Assembly: GCA_019654215.1 (NCBI GenBank)
Contig: BPDI01000024.1
Location: 1-45,210, forward strand
Origin: Gammaproteobacteria bacterium
Lineage (GTDB): Bacteria > Pseudomonadota > Gammaproteobacteria > Pseudomonadales > Pseudohongiellaceae
DNA: 45,210 nt
Reading direction: 5' to 3'
In this document: positions 35,610-45,108 of the stretch, piece after piece
Numbering within the stretch: the first letter of the stretch is position 1
How the letters are laid out: each line of letters begins with the position of its first letter
Program-made: the position numbers and the translations under genes
The notes under the pieces: generated by a model
Told to the model about the DNA's origin: nothing
Database searches by the model: none
What the model saw: the letters and a program-made list of their open reading frames with translations, nothing else

Positions 35610-36582
35610 ATGACTGAAGATTCTTCAGCTGCCAGCCAGAATCCAATACTAAATTATTCCAGCCTGGTTCTATTTTTGAAAGGGATTGCCATGGGTTTGG
35701 GAGATTCAGTCCCAGGTGTTTCTGGGGAACCATAGCGGTTATAACCAACATTTATGAACGACTCATTTTTGCCATCCGTTCCATAGATGGGGGGGCAATA
35801 AGAAGCCTGTTCGTGATGCAGTTCGCAAAATTCTGGCAGCACATCGATGGCAACTTTTTATTGTTAGTAGTATTGGGTGCTTTAACTGGACTGATAATCT
35901 CCGCTAATACTGTTCTTTATTTATTAGCCAACTATCCCGAACCCTTAATGGCCTTCTTTATCGGGTTAATACTTGCGTCTACTTGGATTCTTCGCTCGAA
36001 GTATGAAAGGAATAACTATTTAATTTGGGCACTATTTTGTTCGGTATTGGGGTAGCGGTATTAGTAGGAAGTTTGGAGCCTAGAATCGCTAATGTGAATC
36101 CGTTCTATGTCTTCATTTGTGGTGCAATTGGAATATGCGCCATGATTTTACCTGGCCTTTCGGGTGCTTTTATCCTGCTCTTATTGGGGATCTATCAGTT
36201 TATTCTCACAGCCTTAGTGCAGTTCGATGTCATTTACATCATTATCTTTGCTTCTGGCTGTTTCGTCGGTTTACTTGGCTTTTCCAGAATACTCGCCTGG
36301 CTTTTGAAGAACTATCACAACCTCACTTTTGGCTTTATTTCCGGCATGCTCTTGGGTTCCATCTATGTGCTGTGGCCCTGGCAGCAGGCTATAAGCTTTT
36401 ATATGGATAGTTCTGGGGCGCAACATCCATTACAAACTGTCAATATCTGGCCGTTAAACTATACAGAGATTACTGGAAATCCATCTTGGATGGCGATTTC
36501 CCTGATATCTTTTGTTGGCGGGATAGCTGTGGTGGTTCTTCTCCATTCAATTTTTGACAAAAAGGACGCTGCTAACGTCTAA
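35610..36582 (+). CDS. DUF368 membrane protein, PopT-type undecaprenyl-phosphate translocase family (frameshifted)
   Basis: Polytopic inner-membrane protein with about eight to nine hydrophobic segments. After a short polar N-terminus (MTEDSSAASQNP) comes the DUF368 hallmark FLKGIAMGLGDSVPGVSGG near residues 23-41, and a repeat-like second motif GICAMILPGLSGAFILLLLG around 36130-36190, both with the G-x-PG-x-SG core. Indels near 35730 and 36045 break the frame. DUF368 proteins were recently shown in Vibrio cholerae and Staphylococcus aureus to recycle undecaprenyl phosphate (PopT). That function is inferred here by family. Sits between pcm and nlpD, 14 bp after pcm; corrected length about 324 aa. 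Confidence 0.85.
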
Positions 36583-36611
36583 AGCTGTGTAACGGGTTTT
36601 TGGAATTAAAG

Positions 36612-37541
36612 ATGGTTAGCAAAATTGAGAAAACTTGGTTTGTCGCTATCGTGGCAACCATTCTTGGCAGTTGCGGAAATAACTTTCAGGCGCCGGTTTC
36701 AGAACAAGGAGGGCGGCAAGTTGTTAGCGGTCCCATTATTGTGAGTAGTAATACACCTGCTGGAAGTTTTCGTGTACAGGAAAACAGACCTGCCGTTTTT
36801 AACTCTGAATACAATCAGCCAATACGCGGAAGCACGACAACTGCTGGGGGAATTACTAGTAATTCGATTTTTTCCTCAAGTCCGAGTGCAGTGGCTGGGC
36901 AAAGTTATCGTGTTAGAGCAGGCGATAATTTAATGTCCATTGCCTTTCAATACGACTTAGATTTTCGTGCACTTGCAAGAGCAAATGGGCTACATCCTCC
37001 CTATACCATTTTCGTTGATCAGGAAATTAATTTAGACATTAGTCGTGTTGTTGATCGGCAAACTGAAAGAAACAGCCGGTTGGGAACAGCTGTTACCAAT
37101 AATTCAGTTGCTCAAGCTCAAGGTACATTATCAAGTTCAGGCGGGTTGATTCGTCAGACCATTGATTCAAATAGAGAACCAGATTGGCGTTGGCCTCATC
37201 AAGGAAGAATAGTGCGCGGGTTTCAAGCCGATGTTAATAAAGGCATAGATATCGGTGGCCAACTTGGCGAACCTGTTTTTGCTGCCGGCGCAGGAAATGT
37301 AGTTTATTCTGGCCGCGGGGTGCAAGGTAGTGGCAATCTAATCATCATTCGTCACAGTGATAAATACTTAAGTGCCTATGCACACAATAGCGAAATGTTA
37401 GTTGGTGAAGGTTCGCGAGTTAGTGCTGGCGAAAAGATTGCAGAGATTGGGCAGAACACTAGCGGCATTGCCATGCTGCACTTCGAAATTCGTGTCGACG
37501 GACAGTCGGTTGATCCTGCAGGATTGCTGCCAAAACGCTGA
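36612..37541 (+). CDS. nlpD: LysM/M23-domain lipoprotein NlpD, divisome amidase activator
   Basis: Outer-membrane lipoprotein that activates the amidase AmiC at division. Start set at ATG 36612 (MVSKIEKTW); a TTG 12 bp upstream is less likely. The signal peptide ends with a lipobox-like ILGSC (Cys about 21). A LysM domain (SYRVRAGDNLMSIAFQYDLDF and AANGLHPPYTI-type) lies at residues about 97-145, a linker, and a C-terminal M23 fold (about 192-308). The zinc site is degenerate: the first His is replaced (NKGIDIGG), while AYAHN and LHFEIR remain. This agrees with a non-catalytic activator. rpoS, its normal downstream partner, is absent. Confidence 0.92.
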   Translation: MVSKIEKTWFVAIVATILGSCGNNFQAPVSEQGGRQVVSGPIIVSSNTPAGSFRVQENRPAVFNSEYNQPIRGSTTTAGGITSNSIFSSSPSAVAGQSYRVRAGDNLMSIAFQYDLDFRALARANGLHPPYTIFVDQEINLDISRVVDRQTERNSRLGTAVTNNSVAQAQGTLSSSGGLIRQTIDSNREPDWRWPHQGRIVRGFQADVNKGIDIGGQLGEPVFAAGAGNVVYSGRGVQGSGNLIIIRHSDKYLSAYAHNSEMLVGEGSRVSAGEKIAEIGQNTSGIAMLHFEIRVDGQSVDPAGLLPKR

Positions 37542-37854
37542 TCCAATCGTAACAATTAAAGTGAAAATTTGTGCTGTGATACAAAGTCCTTTAAACCCGT
37601 AGTCACCTATAAGCGATAAGTACCATATTTTGTATTTTCCTTTTTCTCCAGTAGCTTCACTAGGATAGAGTAAATTTTCCGTAAGCAAGAGGTACTATTT
37701 GCTTTTCTTTCTGACGAACTTCACGCTGGTGGAGAGCACTACACTCAAATCAATACCGAATTTATTTAGTTCACTAGACTTTTAGGCGTTTTGATCTGGC
37801 AAAATCCGAGGCAATAAAAAACCGCTGCAATAGCAGCGGTTTTTCGTTATTCGT
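37542..37854. other. nlpD-fdxA convergent intergenic region, no rpoS
   Basis: This 313-bp AT-rich gap contains no credible reading frame or recognisable remnant of rpoS, which would normally start here. Apart from the bidirectional terminator at its right end, I see nothing that can be assigned. Confidence 0.6.
37816..37844. terminator. Bidirectional terminator between nlpD and fdxA
   Basis: ACCGCTGC (37821-37828) pairs perfectly with GCAGCGGT (37833-37840) over loop AATA, flanked by an A run on the left and a T run on the right, so it can end transcripts of both the rightward nlpD and the leftward fdxA. Confidence 0.92.
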
Positions 37855-38178
37855 TTAACGTTCTAGATATTCACGCTTATTGGGTTTATCTGCCCATTCC
37901 TCAGAATCGGCCAGTGGATCCTTTTTCTCTGTAATGTTTGGCCAGTTCTCCGCAAGCTCAGCATTTAAAGCCAGATATTCCTGCTGATCTTCTGGAAGTT
38001 CATCTTCAGCATAGATAGCATCTACCGGGCATTCCGGTTCACAAAGTGCGCAGTCGATGCATTCATCTGGGTGAATAACCAGAAAATTTGGACCTTCATA
38101 GAAACAGTCAACCGGGCAAACCTCGACACAGTCTGTATGTTTGCAACGAATGCAATTATCACCAACTACAAAAGTCAT
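37855..38178 (-). CDS. fdxA: Seven-iron ferredoxin FdxA
   Basis: Azotobacter FdI-type ferredoxin carrying one [3Fe-4S] and one [4Fe-4S] cluster. Intact at 107 aa. The N-terminal [24 protein letters not shown] and the [15 protein letters not shown] block give the two cluster motifs; the C-terminal extension ([25 protein letters not shown]) is diagnostic of the family. Encoded on the minus strand downstream of mutS, the usual pseudomonad pair. Confidence 0.96.
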   Translation of the reverse strand: MTFVVGDNCIRCKHTDCVEVCPVDCFYEGPNFLVIHPDECIDCALCEPECPVDAIYAEDELPEDQQEYLALNAELAENWPNITEKKDPLADSEEWADKPNKREYLER

Positions 38179-38283
38179 TTCTTCTCCGTACTAACTAATT
38201 CCTGTTCTATCTATGCGAAACGGCAGGCATTCTAACAGTTTTTTTCTCACAATTCTCAGTTAGAAAAGGCTTAACGAAATTGC

Positions 38284-40905
38284 CTATTTGGTTTTGTTTT
38301 TAAGTTCATAGAGAATAGATAACGCTTCTTTTGCCGTTATCTCATCGGGATTGAGTCGTTCCAGAAATTCTACTACCGGGTGTGGAGTCGAGCCGAATAA
38401 ATCCTCCTGATTGGGGAATTGTGGGTTCGGTGCTTCCCGGATTTCTGTGCCAGCATCCGCCTCCAACTGACTTAGTTTATCGCGCGCTTTGTCTATTACT
38501 GAAGCTGGTATTCCCGCCAATTGGGCGACCTGCAATCCGTAGCTCTGGTTGGCAGGACCGGATTTAACGGCATGCAAAAATACTATGCCATTATCATGCT
38601 CAATGGCGTCCAGGTGGGTATTAATAATGTTGTCGTATGAATTCGGCAGGGAAGTGAGTTCAAAATAATGGGTGGCGAACAAGGTAAAAGCCGATAATTT
38701 TTCGGCAATATAAACCGCTGCAGCCCAGGCTAAGGAGAGACCGTCAAAAGTACTGGTACCACGGCCGATTTCATCCATTAACACCAGACTATTTGGAGTT
38801 GAGTTATGCAGGATGTTTGCAGTTTCATTCATCTCCACCATAAAAGTTGAGCGCCCTCCAGCTAAATCATCCGATGAACCAATTCGAGTAAATATACGAT
38901 CGATTGGACCGACTGTGGCCGATGCTGCTGGCACATAACTACCGCAGAGTGCTAGTAAAACAATTAGAGCGGTTTGACGCATGTAGGTAGATTTGCCACC
39001 CATGTTGGGTCCGGTAATGATCAGCATTTTCTGTTGATCGTTTAAACACAGATCATTGGCAACAAAATCTTCGATCAAAACTCTTTCTACAACTGGATGA
39101 CGACCCTCTTCGATAATGAGTTCCGGTTCAGTGGATAACTTTGGTCGTGCATAGTTGAGATTGAGCGCACGCTCAGCAAAGCAATTGAACACATCGAGTT
39201 CGGCAATAGCTTCTGCGCTAGTAATTAGTTGGACTAAATCCTCTGCTAGTAAATTTAGCAGTTCTTCATAAAGTGCTTTTTCTCTCGTGAGAGCTTTGCT
39301 TTTGGCGCTCAATACTTTGTCTTCAAATTTTTTCAACTCAGGTGTTATAAATCTCTCTGCATTTTTTAAGGTTTGGCGTCGACGATATTCAGCAGGTAAT
39401 TCCGTCTCTGCCTGCCCTTTGCTCATTTCGATGTAGTAACCATGAACTCTATTGAATCCAACTTTCAACGTACTGAGCCCAGTCCTTTCTTTCTCTCTTA
39501 CTTCCAGATCAATAAGATACTGTCCTGCATTGCTACTTAGGTTACGTAGCTCATCTAATTCTTCGTCATAACCTTCCGCAATTACTCCACCCTCGCGGAT
39601 GACAATGGGTGGATTTTCTTCAATCGCTTTCTGCAGAAGTGCGGCATGCTCTGGGAAGGTGGAAATTCTCTCAGCGATTGATGTCACTAAATCATCTTTT
39701 ATTTCTGTAAGACTGTTTTGCAGCGCGGGTAGCAGTTCATAGCTGTCTCTCAACTTAACTAAGTCTCTAGGGCGGGCAGACCTCAAACCGAGGCGCGCCA
39801 ATATCCTTTCTAAGTCCCCAATACTTTTTAGTAGCTCAGCAATTGGTTCGAATCGATAGTCGGCTATCAAGCAGCTAACGACTTGTTGCCTTGATTCTAA
39901 TTGAGTTTTGCTCCGTAGAGGTCGATTAAGCCAACGTGAAAGAAGCCGGCTGCCCATCGCTGTTGATGTGGAATCCATTACTGACAGCAGTGTATTTTGG
40001 CGACCACCGGCAAGATTTGTATCTATTTCCAGGTTTTTGCGACTTGCAGCATCGAGAATAACGCTGTCTGAAAGTTGTTCCACCTGTATGCCTTTAATAT
40101 GGGGTAGTTCAGACTTTTGGGTTTCACGAGCATATTGAATTAAGCAACCTGCAGCCTCCATAGCTGCAGTCATTTCCGCACAGTCGAAGGCAGATAGATC
40201 TTTTGTGTGGAAATGTTCGCAAAGAATTCGATTCGCAGTATCGAACTCAAATTCCCAAACCGGTCGCTTCTGTATGGCTGGATTATCGAGTTTCGTTTCT
40301 ACTTCAACAAGATTGTCATTAATTAATAGCTCTGCCGGTTTTATTCTCTCGATTTCGGTATAAAGTGCCTCAATACCAGTGACTTCGCTTAGAACAAAAC
40401 GACCACTGCTTATATTCATATAAGCAATGCCATACTGCAGGTCGGAGTCTTCTGTTTTTGAGATTTCAGTCGCACTAATTGCAAGTAGGCAGTTATCTAT
40501 TCGCTCATCGAGGAGGGCTTCATCACTCACAGTGCCTGGTGTGATTACCCGAACCACTTCTCGTTCTACTGGTCCTTTAGAGGCTGCTGGGTCACCGATT
40601 TGTTCACAAATAGCGACGGAGATGCGAGCTTCCACTAATTTGGCGAGGTAGCGATCCACTGCATGAAAAGGAATTCCGCACATAGGAATTGGATTTCCTC
40701 CAGATTTCCCTCTTGCGGTCAGAGTGATATCGAGAATATCAGCAGCAATTTTTGCATCGTCATAGAAGAGCTCATAGAAATCCCCCATGCGATAGAACAA
40801 TAAGTTGTCTTGATTTTGTGCCTTGATGCGCAAATACTGCTGCATCATGGGTGTGTGTTTTTGCGCTTCGCCCAAGGTCTTAAACTGAGTTTGAGTATTA
40901 TTCAC
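38284..40905 (-). CDS. mutS: DNA mismatch repair protein MutS
   Basis: Mismatch sensor that recruits MutL. Intact at 873 aa (E. coli 853). The mismatch-contact motif is [12 protein letters not shown] near residue 40 (Phe-x-Glu). The C-terminal ATPase has Walker [15 protein letters not shown], the MutS signature [17 protein letters not shown] and Walker [18 protein letters not shown]-terminal helix-turn-helix [12 protein letters not shown] follows. Upstream of fdxA on the minus strand, divergent from the cinA-recA block. Confidence 0.97.
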   Translation of the reverse strand: MNNTQTQFKTLGEAQKHTPMMQQYLRIKAQNQDNLLFYRMGDFYELFYDDAKIAADILDITLTARGKSGGNPIPMCGIPFHAVDRYLAKLVEARISVAICEQIGDPAASKGPVEREVVRVITPGTVSDEALLDERIDNCLLAISATEISKTEDSDLQYGIAYMNISSGRFVLSEVTGIEALYTEIERIKPAELLINDNLVEVETKLDNPAIQKRPVWEFEFDTANRILCEHFHTKDLSAFDCAEMTAAMEAAGCLIQYARETQKSELPHIKGIQVEQLSDSVILDAASRKNLEIDTNLAGGRQNTLLSVMDSTSTAMGSRLLSRWLNRPLRSKTQLESRQQVVSCLIADYRFEPIAELLKSIGDLERILARLGLRSARPRDLVKLRDSYELLPALQNSLTEIKDDLVTSIAERISTFPEHAALLQKAIEENPPIVIREGGVIAEGYDEELDELRNLSSNAGQYLIDLEVREKERTGLSTLKVGFNRVHGYYIEMSKGQAETELPAEYRRRQTLKNAERFITPELKKFEDKVLSAKSKALTREKALYEELLNLLAEDLVQLITSAEAIAELDVFNCFAERALNLNYARPKLSTEPELIIEEGRHPVVERVLIEDFVANDLCLNDQQKMLIITGPNMGGKSTYMRQTALIVLLALCGSYVPAASATVGPIDRIFTRIGSSDDLAGGRSTFMVEMNETANILHNSTPNSLVLMDEIGRGTSTFDGLSLAWAAAVYIAEKLSAFTLFATHYFELTSLPNSYDNIINTHLDAIEHDNGIVFLHAVKSGPANQSYGLQVAQLAGIPASVIDKARDKLSQLEADAGTEIREAPNPQFPNQEDLFGSTPHPVVEFLERLNPDEITAKEALSILYELKNKTK

Positions 40906-41026
40906 ATTAAGCAGGCGATTCTACACGGTTTAAGTTTTCACTTGGACTTTAATCACAATACCGCAATAAGTAGTTCAAGAGTTTTTGTATTTGGTTTCCA
41001 CTATCTGAGTGGATACCATAGTGCCC

Positions 41027-41524
41027 ATGTCATTTCCTCAATCTGCAGTCCGTGAATTGGTGCAGCAACTTGCTGACAAACTCATCGCCAAAAAGTTAAT
41101 TATGTCTACTGCGGAGTCCTGTACTGGAGGATGGATTGCTCAATCTTTAACCGATCTTGCCGGCAGTTCTGCCTGGTTTGATACAGGATTTATCACTTAT
41201 TCCGATGAAGCAAAACAACGCCTGTTGGAAGTACCTGCGCCCTTCTTCCAGCCCAATGGTCCTGGAGCGGTGAGTGAAGAGACTGTTGTGGCAATGACCC
41301 AGGGAGCCATTTCCAACAGCCGAGCCAGTGTTGCGGTCGCCGTCAGTGGTGTGGCTGGCCCCGATGGGGGGAGCGATGAAAAACCGGTTGGAACCGTATG
41401 GATTGCCTGTCAATGGGAGGACAAGGTTAACACCCAGCGCTTCCTGTTTGCCGGGGATCGAAGGGCTGTGCGCCTCGCAACATTAAAGGCGGCTTTGGTT
41501 TGCCTTCTGAATCTAGTGACTTGA
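41027..41524 (+). CDS. pncC: CinA C-terminal domain protein, nicotinamide-nucleotide amidohydrolase
   Basis: Deamidates nicotinamide mononucleotide in the NAD salvage cycle. About 165 aa from ATG 41027 (MSFPQSAV); a GTG 18 bp upstream would add MDTIVP. STAESCTGGWIAQSL (catalytic Ser region), GFITYSDEAKQRLL, GPGAVSEETVVAM and VSGVAGPDGGSDEKPVGTVW match the stand-alone CinA family. No N-terminal competence-associated domain is present. Located just upstream of recA, the common gammaproteobacterial place. Confidence 0.94.
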   Translation: MSFPQSAVRELVQQLADKLIAKKLIMSTAESCTGGWIAQSLTDLAGSSAWFDTGFITYSDEAKQRLLEVPAPFFQPNGPGAVSEETVVAMTQGAISNSRASVAVAVSGVAGPDGGSDEKPVGTVWIACQWEDKVNTQRFLFAGDRRAVRLATLKAALVCLLNLVT

Positions 41525-41561
41525 CAGAATCGCTAAAGGAATTTCTACATTTGCCAATATA

Positions 41562-41577
41562 CTGGTTGTATATACAG
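41562..41577. promoter_or_regulatory. LexA box 1
   Basis: CTGGTTGTATATACAG matches the gammaproteobacterial SOS operator CTG-N10-CAG in 15 of 16 positions if T4 is preferred, embedded in flanking TA...TA (41560-41579). Expected to bind LexA and repress recA until DNA damage. Confidence 0.75.
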
Positions 41578-41599
41578 TAATATTCTGATTTAATTGATA

Positions 41600-41615
41600 C
41601 TGTTTATATATACAG
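41600..41615. promoter_or_regulatory. LexA box 2
   Basis: CTGTTTATATATACAG is a full CTGT-N8-ACAG SOS operator with AT-rich centre, 38 bp centre-to-centre from box 1. It lies about 325 bp upstream of the recA ATG, unusually far for a recA operator. Confidence 0.85.
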
Positions 41616-41646
41616 TGTTGGCCCAAATGCGAGGATTGGGCAGGAA

Positions 41647-41763
41647 ATGAACGTAGCTGGGTTGGGTATTGCCCGCTGTGCTTTACAGCCCGCCGCCAAA
41701 GCTCCCGGAGTAAGTGGTCAACTGATCAAAGGTGGTGTAAGCGGTGGCCAATATCCAACTTAG
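41647..41763 (+). CDS. Possible 38-aa ORF downstream of the LexA boxes
   Basis: ATG 41647 preceded by GGCAGGAA gives a 38-codon frame (MNVAGLGIARC... ending GGQYPT) with a stop at 41761. It lies between the SOS operators and recA. I do not recognise the product and the composition (Gly/Ala-rich, GC-rich) differs from its AT-rich flanks. It could be a chance frame or a leader peptide; no homology can be claimed. Confidence 0.3.
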   Translation: MNVAGLGIARCALQPAAKAPGVSGQLIKGGVSGGQYPT

Positions 41764-41938
41764 CTGACCAAACAGAATCTGATCGAAGTTAGATTTTGCT
41801 TAGGAAGAGAGTAATTTACTGAAGAATTTAGCAAGTAGTTGGGGATGGCTACTTTTAAGGCTCTAAGAATGGGCTAAGTATCAACTGCATTACTCAAGGA
41901 ACCAGCATCAGTTGTAAGGAAATACCAAGGAAACAACT

Positions 41939-43029
41939 ATGATTGAAGATAACAGCAATAAAGAAAAAGCATTGGCAGCTGCACTGTCTCAGATCGAAAG
42001 ACAATTTGGAAAAGGGATCCATGATGCGCCTCGGAGATACCGAGCGCGAATCAATACCAGCTATTTCCACTGGATCTTTAGGCCTGGACGTTGCGCTAGG
42101 CATTGGTGGTTTGCCGCGAGGCCGAATAGTTGAAATTTATGGCCCTGAATCTTCGGGCAAGACCACATTAACACTGCAGGTTATCGCAGAAGCGCAAAAG
42201 GCAGGTGGTAGCTGTGCCTTTATCGATGCAGAGCATGCCCTGGATCCAATCTATGCCAAGAATCTCGGTGTAGATGTCGACAATTTATTAGTGAGCCAGC
42301 CAGACACTGGAGAACAGGCTCTAGAAATCTGTGACATGGTAGTACGTTCCGGTGCACTAGACGTCGTAGTTATCGACTCAGTCGCGGCATTAACGCCTAA
42401 AGCAGAAATAGAAGGGGACATGGGTGACAGCCACATGGGTCTTCAGGCACCCCTTGATGTCACAAGCATTGCGAAAAATGACAGCCAATATTAAGAACTT
42501 TCCCAAAACCTTGGTTATCTTCATTAATCAGATTCGGATGAAGATCGGTGTCATGTTTGGTTCACCAGAAACAACCACCGGTGGTAATGCACTAAAATTT
42601 TATTCCTCCGTCAGACTCGACATACGTCGTATAGGTTCTATAAAGGATGGTGATGAAGTTGTTGGTAACGAAACTCGGGTGAAAGTTGTTAAGAACAAAG
42701 TTGCGCCTCCATTTCGTCAAACTGAATTCCAAATTATGTACGGTGAAGGTATTCATCATTTAGGGAAGTAATTGACCTCGGGGTAAAAGAAGGCCTATTA
42801 GATAAATCTGGGCCTGGTATGCCTACAATGGCGAAAAAATTGGGCAGGGCAAGAAAAACGTTGCTATCTATCTGGATGAAAATCCAGAAGTCGCAGAGCA
42901 GATCGAAGGTCAGATTCGAGCCCAGTTGTTGAATAAGGATGCTTTACAGAAGAGCGCGATGTCATTGCAGCTAGCGATGATGTAATTGTTCTGGAAGATG
43001 CAAAATCAAAGAATCGTCTTAGGCAATAG
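41939..43029 (+). CDS. recA: Recombinase A (frameshifted)
   Basis: Strand-exchange ATPase and SOS co-protease. Start [26 protein letters not shown] after AAGGAAAC. Breaks near 42020, 42450, 42770, 42810 and 42950. Visible: [22 protein letters not shown], Walker [41 protein letters not shown], then loop L2 region [26 protein letters not shown], and the C-terminal [15 protein letters not shown] in another frame, ending [10 protein letters not shown]. About 360 codons. Strongly predicted to be SOS-regulated by the upstream LexA boxes; overlaps the start of recX. Confidence 0.94.
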
Positions 43030-43531
43030 TAGTAAAACCATAAACTCTGATCATACAAAGAGTGCTGTCCCTTTTCCCCGGCGAGCTGCCATGGATCTTT
43101 TAGCTCGCCGAGAACATTCTTTTTTTAAACTCAAGCAAAAGCTTCTTATCAAGTATCCGGAATTAAATCCTATAATCTAGATCTAGCACTAAATCAACTA
43201 CAATGTGAAAACCTATAAGCGATGAACGGTTTACAGAGAGTATATCCGCTATCGAAAAGGGAAGGGTTTTGGATACATACATATAAAAGCTAATCTGGGA
43301 TCGAGAAGGGTCCACCCAGATATTATTGCCCAATACTTCACATTGATGATGACGAATGGAATAAAATAGCATTGGACTTGGTATCAAAAAAAGTTCGAGA
43401 TCGAAAACAAATACAATACCGGTCAAAAATAATCAAAAAATCGTTCGGTTTATGATGTCTAGGGGGTTTTACTATCAACGAAACCAAAAAAACACTAGTA
43501 CAGACTACTACTATCTCAATACACCGAATAA
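42998..43531 (+). CDS. recX: RecA regulatory protein RecX (frameshifted; ends uncertain)
   Basis: Small helical protein that caps and disassembles RecA filaments. Proposed start ATG 42998, in another frame overlapping the last 32 bp of recA, with GGAAG upstream. RRAAMDLLARREHS is the family N-terminal block; after an indel near 43180 comes LALNQLQCENLISDERFTESYIRYRKGKG (split near 43230-43280), then ANLGSRRVHPDIIAQYL, and FRFMMSRGF near 43440-43470 as the C-terminal block. The stop is not certain because of further indels; the TAA at 43529 fits the usual length of about 155-175 aa. Confidence 0.75.
43079..43126 (+). other. Perfect 9-bp inverted repeat followed by T-run inside the recX 5' end
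   Basis: CGGCGAGCT (43079-43087) is exactly complementary to AGCTCGCCG (43102-43110) across a 14-nt loop; a T7 run starts about nine bases later. It encodes RRA...LARR of RecX. Could act as a partial terminator limiting recX expression after recA, or may reflect codon constraints. Confidence 0.5.
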
Positions 43532-43645
43532 AAAAAAACAAGAATCCACATACTCTGAATCTGATTTATACTTCAGTACATGGTGATTGGATGTGCATAT
43601 TCAAAACGGGAAGAAGTAAACTCATTTTGTTCGTTGGGATCTTAA

Positions 43646-44908
43646 ATGAAACTAATAAAACCCTTTTGCGGCCTTAGGCCCACACAGGAAGTCGCCTCGC
43701 AAGTCGCGTCTCACCCTTATGATGTCATTAATAGAGAAGAGGCTATTGAGATTGCCAAAGATAATCCTTACAGCTTTCTACATATAAATAAGCCAGAGAT
43801 CGATGTTGATATAAATATTGGGCGCTTTCGATGATCGAGTGTACGCAAAGGGGAATAAAAACCCTTAAATCGCTTTATTTCTGAAGGAATCCTGCAGAAA
43901 GACAACGAAGATAAATTTTATGTTTACCGACAGATCATGGGGGCGCATTCTCAAATAGGAATGGTAGCAGTTGCATCGCTTGATGCATATGAAAAAGGTT
44001 TAATTAAGAAGCATGAATTCACTCCCCCCGACAAGGAAAATGACCGTGTACATCATATGGACGCGTTAGGCGCGCAAGTTGGACCTGTGTTTCTTACGTA
44101 TAAATCAAAAGGGAAAGATAAAAAAATTTAATCGAACAAGTAACTGCCACTAAGCCTGAATACGATTTCGAGGCAGACGATGAAACCAGGCATACTTTCT
44201 GGGTCGTCGAAGATACGTCTATAGCGGGTGATATTGAGTCTGCGTTTGATAATGTTGAGGCCTCTATGTCGCCGACGGCCATCATGGGTCTGCAGCAGCC
44301 TGTAGAGTTAAGCATATATACCAAGAGAAAAACGATACTCATGATGGCACGGAATCTTACAATTACTTTCTCGTAGTTTTATTTCCTCACGATCAAATGC
44401 AAATACTTGATTACAACCGTATCCTAAAGGATCTTAATGGCTTAAGTGCACAAGAATTTATTTCTGCGTTACAAGAGAGTTTTGATGTTATTAAGGTTGA
44501 TAGTCATCAAAATGCGAAACCAATACGAGAACGGCAGTTTGCAATTTATTGTGGTAATACCTGGTACAGGTTAACCGCTAATAGTGATCTAATAAATTCA
44601 ATCGATACCCAAAGATCCTGTTTAAAAATCTCGACGTCACGATTATGCAGGATAATATCCTATCTCCGCTGTTAAACATTAATGATCAACGTACCGATAA
44701 GCGAATCGACTTTGTTGGTGGTATTCGTGGCTTACCGGAATTGGAAAAACGTGTCGATAGCGGTGAATGGGAAGGGGGCATTGCCTTATATGCAACGTCG
44801 ATTGAAAGTTTGATGGCGATTGCAGATGCGAATGAGGTAATGCCACCGAAGACTACTTGGTTTGAACCAAAACTAAGGAGTGGTTTGGTTGTGCATATGT
44901 TGGGCTAA
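43646..44908 (+). CDS. DUF1015 family protein (frameshifted)
   Basis: Member of the DUF1015 family, whose function is not established. N-terminus MKLIKPFCGLRPTQEVASQVASHPYDVINREEA is typical (PYDV, then EA..IAKDNPYSFLHI). Further blocks are FYVYRQIMGAHSQIGMVAVASLDAYEKGLIKKHEFT, the family's YVADGHHR-type motif (about 44265-44285) broken by an indel, TESYNYFLVVLFPHDQM, and the C-terminal FEPKLRSGLVVHML. Breaks near 43825, 44125, 44285 and 44625. Corrected length about 420 aa. Sits 114 bp or less after recX; alaS is more usual there in gammaproteobacteria. Confidence 0.85.
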
Positions 44909-45108
44909 TTAAGCTTTACTATTTCTTTATTTTGAAAAATCACAAAGCGCTAAAACGCACGTGATTGATTAGCGGAGTTTTTAATGTTTTGTGTTACAAG
45001 CTTTGGGGTAATAGGAACCTTTAAAAAAACCCAAATTTTCCCCAAAAAAATAATGGGAAATTGGTTTCTCAATCTTGGGGTTTCCCTTTGGAATCCTGTG
45101 GTTCACTT
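44909..45108. other. AT-rich, low-complexity end of the window
   Basis: No gene is visible. The stretch 45005-45095 is rich in short homopolymers (A7, T4, C4, G4), which suggests poor base accuracy. Confidence 0.5.

Larger units (their letters stand above)
41525..41938. promoter_or_regulatory. cinA-recA intergenic/regulatory region
   Basis: This 414-bp region holds two LexA boxes (41562-41577 and 41600-41615), a possible 38-aa ORF (41647-41763) and the remaining leader of recA. TTGACA at 41521-41526 resembles a -35 but has no good -10 at the right distance. The recA ribosome-binding site is AAGGAAAC just before ATG 41939. Confidence 0.6.

Noticed and set aside
36600..36612. TTG 36600 as the nlpD start
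   Set aside because: ATG 36612 gives a better signal peptide start; the upstream codons add nothing recognisable.
43163..43541. Leftward frames opposite recX
   Set aside because: The forward strand gives RecX-family blocks in shifted frames; the reverse frames have no recognisable content.
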